From Parasphingopyxis sp. CP4 (GTDB lineage Bacteria > Pseudomonadota > Alphaproteobacteria > Sphingomonadales > Sphingomonadaceae), in assembly GCF_013378055.1 (NCBI RefSeq), contig NZ_CP051130.1, positions 2,668,001 to 2,732,000 on the forward strand: a stretch of 64,000 nucleotides of DNA. Reading direction: 5' to 3'. Below are positions 9,629 to 17,414 of the stretch, one piece after another. Every line of letters begins with the position of its first letter. Positions within the stretch are counted from its first letter, which is position 1. Position numbers and translations under genes: made by a program. The notes beneath the pieces were generated by a model. That model was not told the DNA's origin and made no database searches. It was given only the letters and a program-made list of their open reading frames with translations.

Positions 9629-10282
9629 TTAGCTCATCGGCGATTCATCCAGGCGCTTGGCCAGCTTTACGATCAGGATGATCAGTGGCGGCACGAGCAC
9701 GGCCGAAAGGACGATTTTGGCGAGCATCTGGCCCATGATCAGCGAACCAATCGGGAATTCGCCGTAAAAGGCCACGGTAACGAAAATCAGTGTGTCGAGG
9801 GACTGGCTCAGCGCTGAGGCGATCGCACCGCGAACCATGACCCCGAAACCACTATCGCCAGCGGCACCGCGCAAGGCGGAGAAGATCTTCACATTGAGCA
9901 GCAGCGAGACGCCATAGGCGATCGGGCCAGCCAGCATGATGCGTGGGGTTTGCGCCATAACTGTCTCGAAAGAAGAGAGATTCCCTGCTGGCATTTCCGA
10001 CGAAGCCGGGAGCGAGAGGACGAGCACGATCAGCAGTACCGATACGGCCAGCGGGATAAATCCGAACAGCACGAGGCGGTTGGCTGTGCCCTGGCCATGG
10101 ATCTGCGCGATCGCGCTGGAGATGACCACCAGCATCAAAAATGCGAAGATTCCGGCTTCCACCGCAAGCGGTCCCAGCGCAACCTGTTTAAAGGCAAGAA
10201 CCCCGGCTATGCAGGTCATCCCGCCATAGAGGATTGAAAAAACGAAGAGTGAGCGCGATAGCGGTGCGGGTGCAGTTGACAT
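9629..10282 (-). CDS. VUT/YhhQ-like family transporter (queuosine precursor type)
   Basis: This 217-residue protein has six hydrophobic helices and the family region ASALSQSLDTLIFVTVAFYGE, in which the polar S-Q-S-L-D-T cluster is characteristic of YhhQ (DUF165). E. coli YhhQ imports the queuosine precursors preQ0/preQ1. The start ATG at 10282 follows AGGATAGGGAA. It lies 40 bases upstream of the Kef antiporter on the same strand. The substrate assignment comes from the family only. Confidence 0.88.
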   Translation of the reverse strand: MSTAPAPLSRSLFVFSILYGGMTCIAGVLAFKQVALGPLAVEAGIFAFLMLVVISSAIAQIHGQGTANRLVLFGFIPLAVSVLLIVLVLSLPASSEMPAGNLSSFETVMAQTPRIMLAGPIAYGVSLLLNVKIFSALRGAAGDSGFGVMVRGAIASALSQSLDTLIFVTVAFYGEFPIGSLIMGQMLAKIVLSAVLVPPLIILIVKLAKRLDESPMS

Positions 10283-10369
10283 CGCAATTCCCTATCCTGT
10301 TCTTGGCTTCGACAAAAGAGGGGCGGTCAACAAGAACCGCTCAAGGACACGCAACAAAGTGAGAGCCGA

Positions 10370-11356
10370 TTGACCGATACCGATTTTGACGTGCTGGCGA
10401 TTGGCGATGCCGTGGTCGATGTGATCGCGCCGGCGGATGAAGCGCTGCTGGCCGAAGTGGGTGTGCCCAAGGGATCGATGCGGACGATCGACTGGGAGGA
10501 AGCGCAGCAACTATATGCGCGGATGGGCCCGGCTCAGGAAACGAGCGGCGGATCGGCCGCCAACAGCATGGCGGGTATCGCTGCGCTTGGCGGACGCGCG
10601 GCCTTTATTGGCCAGATCGGTTCCGACCAGCTGGGCACGATCTTCGCGCATGACATTCGTGCCCAGGGCGTGGCCTTTGATACCCCGGCGCTCACCGAGG
10701 ATATTACAACCGGCCGCTGCCTGATTCTAGTCACGCCGGACGCCCAACGCACGATGAATACCTATCGTGGAGCGTCGGAACATCTGTCCGTCGATGGTGT
10801 CGATGCCGACCAGATTGCCCGTGCGACAATCGTTTATCTCGAAGCCTATCTCTGGGATCACGCACCGCCGCGCGCTGCAATGAAACATGCGGCGGATCTT
10901 GCGCATAAAGCAGGTCGGCCGGTGGCCTTCACCCTATCGGACATAGCGTGCATCGATCGCCATCGCCCGGATTTTCGCGCACTGCTCGAAAGCGGGCGCG
11001 TCGATATCCTGTTCGGAAACGAAGAAGAAGCGCGCGCGCTGGCGGGACGAACGGATCTGGACGAAGCGGTTGCCGAACTTGGCGAGCATGTCGATCTGTG
11101 CGTCATTACACGCGGGGAGCATGGCGCATTGGCAGCGCAGGGCGGCGCAACGATTACCGTTTCGGCGGTCCGCCCGCGCGCCATCGTCGATACGACCGGG
11201 GCTGGCGACCTATTCGCCGCTGGCTTCCTCGCCAGCCATGCGCGTGGCCGCCCGCTGGAGACAAGCCTGATGCTCGGCGCCCGCACAGCGGCCGAGGTGA
11301 TTGCCGATTACGGCGCCCGCCCGCTCGGAAAACTCTCCCATCTCGTCGATGATTGA
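10370..11356 (+). CDS. PfkB family carbohydrate kinase, probable adenosine kinase
   Basis: This 328-residue ribokinase-fold enzyme has the N-terminal substrate motif TSGGSAANSMAGIAALGG, the lid region, and the C-terminal PfkB signature DTTGAGDLFAAGFL with the catalytic Asp and anion hole. Bacterial homologues of this size with the DFDVLAIGDAVVDVI start are usually called adenosine kinase (adenosine + ATP to AMP). The start is TTG at 10370 with GAGAG upstream. The following genes encode a nucleotide hydrolase and a nucleoside transporter, which supports a role in salvage. Confidence 0.93.
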   Translation: MTDTDFDVLAIGDAVVDVIAPADEALLAEVGVPKGSMRTIDWEEAQQLYARMGPAQETSGGSAANSMAGIAALGGRAAFIGQIGSDQLGTIFAHDIRAQGVAFDTPALTEDITTGRCLILVTPDAQRTMNTYRGASEHLSVDGVDADQIARATIVYLEAYLWDHAPPRAAMKHAADLAHKAGRPVAFTLSDIACIDRHRPDFRALLESGRVDILFGNEEEARALAGRTDLDEAVAELGEHVDLCVITRGEHGALAAQGGATITVSAVRPRAIVDTTGAGDLFAAGFLASHARGRPLETSLMLGARTAAEVIADYGARPLGKLSHLVDD

Positions 11357-11431
11357 CCGTTTACAAGCGCGGGATCGGACTGCATGCCCAGCAGGTCTTC
11401 CCACACGGAAATTAATGCCGGGGGCAATTGA

Positions 11432-12001
11432 ATGAAGAGATTGGCGGTATATTGCGGGGCGAACAGCGGCGCGGACCCGCTCTTTGCCGATACAGCCGAG
11501 CAGCTTGGCGCCGAAATGGCCAAGCGCGATATCGGCCTTGTCTATGGCGGTGGTAAGCTGGGGCTTATGGGAATCATTGCCGATTCCGTGCTCGCCGGTA
11601 ATGGCGAAGTTCATGGCGTCATTCCTGAAGCTTTAGTTGATCTCGAAGTCGCGCATCAGGGGCTGACCGAATTGCATATCGTTACGTCTATGCATGAGCG
11701 CAAAGCCAAGATGACCGATCTGTGCGACGGCTTCATCGCAATGCCTGGCGGCATCGGGACGCTCGATGAATTGTTCGAAGCCTGGTCCTGGAATGCGCTC
11801 GGCTATCACGCCAAGCCTTTTCTGCTGCTCAATACCGGTGGGTTCTGGGATTCCATGATCAGCTTTGTCGATCATGTGGTGGCCAATGGCTTTATTTCAG
11901 AGGCGCGACGCGAGCAAATGCTGGTCGCGACCCAGATTGGCGATGCGATCGAGCAACTTGCGCACGCTGCCAACGGCGCCAAACAAGGGATGACCTGGTA
12001 A
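11432..12001 (+). CDS. LOG family protein (TIGR00730), nucleoside-5'-monophosphate phosphoribohydrolase
   Basis: This 189-residue Rossmann-like protein begins MKRLAVYCGANSGADP and carries the LOG motif PGGIGTLDELFEAWSW plus the arginine helix MHERKAKM. LOG proteins remove ribose 5-phosphate from (cytokinin) nucleoside monophosphates. It lies between the adenosine kinase gene and the nucleoside transporter gene (whose start is 1 base after its stop), so a role in nucleotide salvage is consistent. The start ATG at 11432 follows GGGGGCAATTGA. Confidence 0.94.
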   Translation: MKRLAVYCGANSGADPLFADTAEQLGAEMAKRDIGLVYGGGKLGLMGIIADSVLAGNGEVHGVIPEALVDLEVAHQGLTELHIVTSMHERKAKMTDLCDGFIAMPGGIGTLDELFEAWSWNALGYHAKPFLLLNTGGFWDSMISFVDHVVANGFISEARREQMLVATQIGDAIEQLAHAANGAKQGMTW

Positions 12002-12002
12002 T

Positions 12003-13244
12003 ATGGATATCACCAGCATTTTGATGAGCCTGGCGGGTATGGCCTTGATCCTTGGGCTCGCTTTGTTGCTCTCCTCCAATCGCAAGGCCATCCGGTTGCG
12101 CGTCGTCAGCGCTGCGTTCGGTTTGCAGGCGGGTATCGCCGTACTCGTGCTTTATTCCGATTGGGGCCGGGCCGCGATTGCCGGCATGGCGCGCGGTGTA
12201 TCGAACCTGCTGGGCTATGCGCAGGAAGGGACGAACTTCATCTTCGGCCCGCTCGCCACTCCGGAAATTGGCGGCAACAGCTTTGCGATTGCCGCGCTTC
12301 CGGTGATCATCTTTTTCGCCTCGCTCGTCTCGATTCTCTATTATCTCGGCATCATGCAGTTCATCATCAAATGGGTCGGCGGCGGAATCCAGAAGGTGAC
12401 CGGCATCACCAAGGTTGAGTCGCTATGTGCGGCGGCGAACATCTTTGTTGGCCAATCGGAATCGCCGCTGGTGATCCGGCCCTATCTGGCTACCCTTACA
12501 CCCGCGCAGCTGTTCACCGTGATGAGCGTTGGCATGGCCGGCGTCGCCGGGACCATCCTGGCCGCCTATGCGGCGATGGGGATCCAGATTGATTATCTGC
12601 TCGCGGCCGCCTTCATGTCAGCGCCCGGTGGGATACTGATGGCAAAGATCATCATGCCCGATCGGCCCGAAGATCTGGCAGCCGAACCGGCGACCCCGGT
12701 CGATGTCCAATATGAAGAAGAAAAGCCGGCCAATGTCATCATGGCCGCGTCGATGGGCGCACAAACCGGCGTGAAAATCGCCGTGATGGTCGGTGCGATG
12801 GTGCTGTCCTTTGTCGCGCTGGTCGCGCTCGCCAATGGGTTGCTCGCAGGGGCAGGTAGCTGGTTTGGCTATCCCGAGCTCAGCTTCCAGCAGCTTGTCG
12901 GCTATATCTTTGCCCCGATCATGTATTTGATCGGTATTCCCTGGGATGAATCACTGGCCGCCGGCGGCCTGTTCGGCACCAAGATCGTGCTCAATGAATT
13001 TGTCGCCTTTATCGCACTGGGAGCGGGTGAGGGTGGATTGTCGGAGCGTAGCGTAGCGATCGTTACCTTTGCGCTATGCGGGTTCGCGAACATCCTGTCG
13101 ATTGCGATCCAGATGGCCGTAACAGGCGGGCTCGCGCCCAACCAGCGCCCGGTTATCGCGCGGCTGGGCTTGAAAGCACTGGCCGCCGGTTCGCTTGCAA
13201 ATTTGATGAGTGCAGCCCTCGCGGGATTGATGCTGAGCGTGTAA
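12003..13244 (+). CDS. Concentrative nucleoside transporter, NupC family
   Basis: This 413-residue polytopic membrane protein has the CNT motifs GQSESPLVIRPYL (nucleoside and Na/H binding), TVMSVGMAGVAGTILAAYA and GTKIVLNEFVAF. It starts one base after the LOG gene stop, so the two are co-transcribed. It imports nucleosides with a cation gradient and, with the kinase upstream and the cytidine deaminase downstream, completes a salvage group. The length matches NupC (about 400). Confidence 0.95.
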   Translation: MDITSILMSLAGMALILGLALLLSSNRKAIRLRVVSAAFGLQAGIAVLVLYSDWGRAAIAGMARGVSNLLGYAQEGTNFIFGPLATPEIGGNSFAIAALPVIIFFASLVSILYYLGIMQFIIKWVGGGIQKVTGITKVESLCAAANIFVGQSESPLVIRPYLATLTPAQLFTVMSVGMAGVAGTILAAYAAMGIQIDYLLAAAFMSAPGGILMAKIIMPDRPEDLAAEPATPVDVQYEEEKPANVIMAASMGAQTGVKIAVMVGAMVLSFVALVALANGLLAGAGSWFGYPELSFQQLVGYIFAPIMYLIGIPWDESLAAGGLFGTKIVLNEFVAFIALGAGEGGLSERSVAIVTFALCGFANILSIAIQMAVTGGLAPNQRPVIARLGLKALAAGSLANLMSAALAGLMLSV

Positions 13245-13287
13245 AGTCGGCGCAATATTGAGTCATTAGCGTTCATAGGAATTCATT

Positions 13288-14223
13288 GTGCCTGATACGA
13301 TTGCTTCGGTTTCTCTCCAGGATTCGGACCGGGATGCGGCCGCCTTTGCGGACGAGATCGGCAATTCCTTCAAAACCTATGGTTTCGCGATCGTATCCGA
13401 TCACGGCATATCCAGCGATCTGATCGCCGAGGCTGATGCGAAGCTGCGCGAATTTTTCGCGCTGCCGGAAGAGGTGAAGCGGAGATATTTTATTGAAGGT
13501 GGTGGCGGCGCGCGCGGCTATACGCCGTTCGGCATTGAAGTCGCCAAGGATGCGACCGAACACGACCTGAAGGAATTCTGGCATGTCGGGCGCTCATTGC
13601 CCGAGGGCCATCGCTTTGCGGATTTGATGCCGCCCAATATTTGGCCCGAAGAGGTAGAGGGCTTTCACGAAACCTTCGCCGCGCTGTATGATGCACTGGA
13701 AGGTGCGGGCATGCGGATCCTGACCGCGATCGCCACCTATCTAGGCCTCGCCCCGGATTTCTTCGACGATACTGTGGAAGATGGCAACTCGGTGATGCGG
13801 CTCATTCACTATCCGCCTGTGCCGGCCGATGCGCCGGGTGTCCGTGCTGCAGCCCATGAGGACATCAACACCATCACATTATTGCTGGGCGCCGAAGAAG
13901 CAGGTCTCGAACTGCTTGATGCCAATGGTGAATGGTTGCCCGTTAAACCGCGCGAGGGCGAGTTGGCGGTCAATATCGGCGATATGTTGCAGCGGCTGAC
14001 CAATCATGTGCTGCCTTCGACAACGCATCGGGTGGTCAACCCGGCACCCGAAAGGCGCCGCTTTTCGCGCTACTCCATGCCGTTTTTTCTGCATTTCAAG
14101 CCTGATTACATGATTGAAACGCTGCCGAGCTGCATTGGCGAGGGCAAGCCCAATCGCTATCCCGAGCCGCTCAGCTCGCATGATTATCTGCTGGAACGCC
14201 TGCGCGAGATCAATCTGGTCTAG
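13288..14223 (+). CDS. 2-oxoglutarate/Fe(II)-dependent oxygenase, isopenicillin-N-synthase-like
   Basis: This 311-residue protein has the N-terminal DIOX_N domain (residues ~10-120) and a double-stranded beta-helix. Iron ligands are visible as HED (residue ~190) and the His of STTHRVV, and the co-substrate arginine appears in FSRYSMPFF (an RxS motif). The start is GTG at 13288. Bacterial members of this family are widespread and mostly uncharacterised, and despite the family name they rarely make penicillins. It lies 43 bases after the nucleoside transporter gene and could act on a nucleoside or purine, but this is a guess. Confidence 0.92.
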   Translation: MPDTIASVSLQDSDRDAAAFADEIGNSFKTYGFAIVSDHGISSDLIAEADAKLREFFALPEEVKRRYFIEGGGGARGYTPFGIEVAKDATEHDLKEFWHVGRSLPEGHRFADLMPPNIWPEEVEGFHETFAALYDALEGAGMRILTAIATYLGLAPDFFDDTVEDGNSVMRLIHYPPVPADAPGVRAAAHEDINTITLLLGAEEAGLELLDANGEWLPVKPREGELAVNIGDMLQRLTNHVLPSTTHRVVNPAPERRRFSRYSMPFFLHFKPDYMIETLPSCIGEGKPNRYPEPLSSHDYLLERLREINLV

Positions 14224-14229
14224 CCGGCG

Positions 14230-14694
14230 CTAGCCGTCTGCATCTTTAAGATTTTTCGGTCCAAAGCTGGCGGGCAGAAGCGCTGCGATCGTCGTGGTTG
14301 AAACCGTCTCACCATCGCCTGATGCACTGATCACTTGGATATCATGATCAGCGAGATCACTGGCCTCGGCAATTGCCTGGCGACAGCCACCACAGGGTGT
14401 CACGGCCTGGGCGCCGACTAGCATTCCATCGTCACCCAGATGGCCACCGGCCACGGCGATGCGGCGGATCTTGCTAAGCCCAAATGCCTGTTGCGCGGAA
14501 GTCAGCGCGGAAATCTCCGCACAGGTTCCGAGCCGATAGCAGGCATTTTCCATATTGCTGCCAGTGGCGATGCTGCCATCCTCGGCTTCGATCGCACAGC
14601 CAACGGAAAAACCGGAATAGGGCGCATAGGCCCTGGTTGCTGCTTTGCGGGCACGCTCAATCAGTGCGGCCGCGCTGTCATCTTTGTCTGCCAT
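14230..14694 (-). CDS. cdd: Cytidine deaminase
   Basis: This 154-residue zinc enzyme has the catalytic TCAEISAL (zinc ligand Cys and proton-shuttle Glu) and TPCGGCRQ (two zinc Cys) motifs, plus NMENACY for substrate contact. The three-cysteine ligand set indicates the tetrameric short-form enzyme. It converts cytidine or deoxycytidine to uridine. It is convergent with the oxygenase gene (6 bases apart) and fits the nucleoside-salvage group to its left. Confidence 0.95.
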   Translation of the reverse strand: MADKDDSAAALIERARKAATRAYAPYSGFSVGCAIEAEDGSIATGSNMENACYRLGTCAEISALTSAQQAFGLSKIRRIAVAGGHLGDDGMLVGAQAVTPCGGCRQAIAEASDLADHDIQVISASGDGETVSTTTIAALLPASFGPKNLKDADG

Positions 14695-14736
14695 GGGCAG
14701 GTCTTAGACGAGAGGCGGCCGATCACCAATATTGCT

Positions 14737-15516
14737 TTATGCCGCCAGGCCATGCTCCGCAGCGGGTTCGGCTTCCAACCATTCCCAGGCTTCAGCTTCC
14801 TTGTCCGCATCAAAGGCACGAATCTCGACCCGGAACAGTGGATCGAGCGCTTCGATCATCGTCGCCATCCAAGGCGGCGCACCGACGACGGCATAGCGGT
14901 TGAGCGTGCGGATCATGCCCCGCTTCATCGCCCAAAAATCCTCGTCGACGATTCCGGCAGGAGAGAAGCCAGCATAATTTTTGAACCGTCCCAAAAGCCG
15001 CTTGGGTTGGTCATTTTCCAGCATCTCGTTGAAATGCTCGGATAGGGCGTCCATTTCAGCCGCCGATATCTTGCCACTGAGCTCAAATCCCAGCACGTCG
15101 GGATTATTGGTTTCGATGATGCTGAAGGCAGCGCGATGCGGCAGCTCCGTCTCGCCCTTGGCCCAGGCGAGCGCCTGGTCGCGCTCGTCCATCGTGAAGG
15201 TTTCGTATGAAATGCCGGGCAGCAGAGCACTTTCGATACGGGCGGCCCAGCGGAGCCAACTCGTATCGGTCACCACAGCAATCCGACCGAGCTTCTCGCG
15301 CTTGCCAACCAATTGCCAGCCGCGCGACATGATCAGCGTAAAGCCGTCCGTCTCGAAGCCTTCATAATCGGCGATCTCGCAATAGAAATGCGTCTCGTCG
15401 TTATTCTCGACTGCATATTCGAGCTTTTCCATTAGCGCATTCATCTCCTTGTGGGAGACATGGCCACTGACTTGCACGGCAATCACCGTATCATCGCTGG
15501 GAAGAAAATTGAGCAT
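14737..15516 (-). CDS. SpoIIAA-like (STAS/SEC14-type) protein with two domains
   Basis: The 259-residue product contains two SpoIIAA-like repeats. Domain 1 covers about residues 1-125 (GHVSHKEMNALMEKLE, WLRWAARIESALLPGISYETF) and domain 2 about 130-250 (GKISAAEMDALSEHFNEML, WMATMIEALDPLFRVEIRAF). Each ends in the xEAxxW helix of this family. I chose ATG 15516 (MLNFLPSDD) because a perfect ACCTCC/GGAGGT site lies 5 bases before it; a longer frame starting at 15597 lacks one. The function is unknown; single-domain relatives are small cytosolic proteins. Confidence 0.88.
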   Translation of the reverse strand: MLNFLPSDDTVIAVQVSGHVSHKEMNALMEKLEYAVENNDETHFYCEIADYEGFETDGFTLIMSRGWQLVGKREKLGRIAVVTDTSWLRWAARIESALLPGISYETFTMDERDQALAWAKGETELPHRAAFSIIETNNPDVLGFELSGKISAAEMDALSEHFNEMLENDQPKRLLGRFKNYAGFSPAGIVDEDFWAMKRGMIRTLNRYAVVGAPPWMATMIEALDPLFRVEIRAFDADKEAEAWEWLEAEPAAEHGLAA

Positions 15517-15659
15517 AATTACCTCCGTCTCATGAGTTTCTATCACCAATGGACACACGATATCGGGCGAGTCGCAGAATGCATTGATCTCGGGCAAATT
15601 TCGAAAATTTAGTCCTGCGGATTAGCGGGAATCTGTCATTTTTGACCCAGGCGGCACGT

Positions 15660-16181
15660 TCAGGCGTGCAAACCGGTTCCCGGTGTGAAGGCGGGGTCAT
15701 CTGGGTGCACAGCCGTCGACACCCGTGACTCTTCACACAATGTGCGTTTGTAGAGCGCGCCATTCTTGAACCAATGCCAGGTGCGTGAGCGGCGATCGCC
15801 AATATCGCCCATTACGATAATCTCGACGAAATTGGCGCCGGGTTCGTCGCGGCGCGTGAGGTTGAGCATCAGGATTTCGTCTTCCGTTTCCCAGGCATAG
15901 CCATGGAAGGTCGGCATGTCCCACCATAGTTTCCCATCGCGATAGACGCCGGGAAGCATGGCGCGTTGCTCCTGGCCATCGGCCCAGCGGAACAGGTTGT
16001 GCTGGACATAGGCGATGTCACCGGACGACGGGAATTCGCAGACTATCCGCGCATCATGGTAATCAATCTCGGTACCGTTGGTGTCTACGTGGCGATAGGT
16101 GCCTTCCCAGACACCGGCATGTTTGACCATTGCAGGCATTGAATCGGCCAGGATCGCCTTATTGTTGCTCGGAATGCCCAT
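15660..16181 (-). CDS. DUF3598-like protein
   Basis: This 173-residue protein is rich in beta-strand. It has HAGVWEGTYRHVDTNGTE near the N-terminus and several tryptophan-rich strands (WWDMPTFHGYAWETED, RTWHWFKNG), which suggests a lipocalin-like barrel as in DUF3598 proteins. No catalytic motif is evident. It is divergent from the LysR gene at 16277, with 95 bases between starts, so it is a plausible LysR target. The function is unknown. Confidence 0.75.
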   Translation of the reverse strand: MGIPSNNKAILADSMPAMVKHAGVWEGTYRHVDTNGTEIDYHDARIVCEFPSSGDIAYVQHNLFRWADGQEQRAMLPGVYRDGKLWWDMPTFHGYAWETEDEILMLNLTRRDEPGANFVEIIVMGDIGDRRSRTWHWFKNGALYKRTLCEESRVSTAVHPDDPAFTPGTGLHA

Positions 16182-16276
16182 TGGGTCTCCCTTGTGTGAA
16201 TCACCACATATTTACCACAGCCAAATTGATCGATTCCAACAACCAATGGTATAGGGCGCCCAGCCAGGAGAGAGAT

Positions 16277-17248
16277 ATGAAGGACAGTCACCTTCGCAGT
16301 CGATTTATCAAACCATCGATGGATCCACGAAAATTGCAGCATTTCCTGGCCGTTTATGATTTGCGTCATTTCGGCCGGGCCGCCACGGATAACGGTGTTA
16401 CGCAGCAGGCGATCTCGAAGAGTGTGAAAAAGCTAGAGGAACAGCTTGGCGTCGAGCTGTTCGAGCGCGGACCCTATGGTCCGGCACCAACAATCTTCGC
16501 GCATTCCCTGGCGCGGCGCGCCAAGGTTATTCTTTCCGAAGCACGGCTGGCGGCGGCTGAGCTCAGCGCTCTTCGCGGGGTGGAAGACGGCTATGTCCGG
16601 GCCGGGATCGGCTGGTCCTTCGTTTCGCGGATCGCGCCGCAGACATTACTCCGCTATCGCCGGCGCCGTCCGAATATCAAGGTTAGCCTGTCGACCGGAT
16701 CGTCCGACATATTGTTCGAGCGCTTGTTGAACGGCGAAGTCGAATTCGTGTCCAGCTGCCCATTACCGAACTTTGAGATCGATCCTCTGCTGGAAAGCCA
16801 ACCCTTGTTTCACGACGCGGATCTGATCGTCATGCGCCATGATCATCCGCTTGCTGGTCGTTCCGATGTAACGCTTGCCGATCTGTCTCAGCAGACCTGG
16901 GCAACCTCGGGTACGTTGGGTGGCCGGTGGCGGAAGATCTGCTCGACCTTTCTGGCAGCCGGTGTCGAACCGCCGACCAATACGATCGATATGGATTCGG
17001 TCGGTATTGCCAAGGCGATGATCGCCCAGAGTGATTGTATTGCGCTATTGTCTAGCGAACTGGTGATCAACGAAACCATGGCTGGCCAGTTCCATACGCT
17101 CCACCGCACAGAATTTCCTTCCGAACGCATCGGTATGCTGGTCACCCGGCGGAGCTCGGCCCTGCAGCCAGCTGCGCAGGCCCTGATTCATGATCTGTTG
17201 GAGGTTACCGATAGTTTGCGGCCCGGGATCGCGAAGGCAGCAGCATAG
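16277..17248 (+). CDS. LysR family transcriptional regulator
   Basis: This 323-residue regulator has a helix-turn-helix at about residues 15-75 (DPRKLQHFLAVYDLRHFGRA, then VTQQAISKSVKKLEEQLG) and a LysR substrate-binding domain beyond residue 100. I chose ATG 16277 because AGGAGAGAG lies directly upstream; the frame extends back to 16130 without support. It sits between the DUF3598-like gene and the first TTTGTCCGGACAAA operator/TonB receptor, at the left edge of the catabolic region, and may control that edge. The ligand is probably a small aromatic or organic acid. Confidence 0.93.
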   Translation: MKDSHLRSRFIKPSMDPRKLQHFLAVYDLRHFGRAATDNGVTQQAISKSVKKLEEQLGVELFERGPYGPAPTIFAHSLARRAKVILSEARLAAAELSALRGVEDGYVRAGIGWSFVSRIAPQTLLRYRRRRPNIKVSLSTGSSDILFERLLNGEVEFVSSCPLPNFEIDPLLESQPLFHDADLIVMRHDHPLAGRSDVTLADLSQQTWATSGTLGGRWRKICSTFLAAGVEPPTNTIDMDSVGIAKAMIAQSDCIALLSSELVINETMAGQFHTLHRTEFPSERIGMLVTRRSSALQPAAQALIHDLLEVTDSLRPGIAKAAA

Positions 17249-17305
17249 ACTACCATCAGTTGTAGCAAGCAATTTACGAGTTGTTGGCCATCACGCGCCC
17301 ATGCG

Positions 17306-17355
17306 TGGTTGCTTGGCCACACTATTTATATAATGATTAATTTGTCCGGACAAAT
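17306..17355 (+). promoter_or_regulatory. Promoter with palindromic operator (site A) for the TonB receptor gene
   Basis: A perfect -10 box TATAAT lies at 17329-17334, with a weak -35 TGGTTG 17 bases before it (17306-17311). The 16-bp palindrome ATTTGTCCGGACAAAT occupies 17340-17355, exactly where transcription would start. This placement suggests repression. The same palindrome recurs at seven other places in the window. The distance to the start codon is 59 bases. Confidence 0.8.
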
Positions 17356-17414
17356 CTTGAGTGGGTCGAGATATTGTCATAGTCAGATAGCGATTGGGTT
17401 TAGGGAGAAACAAA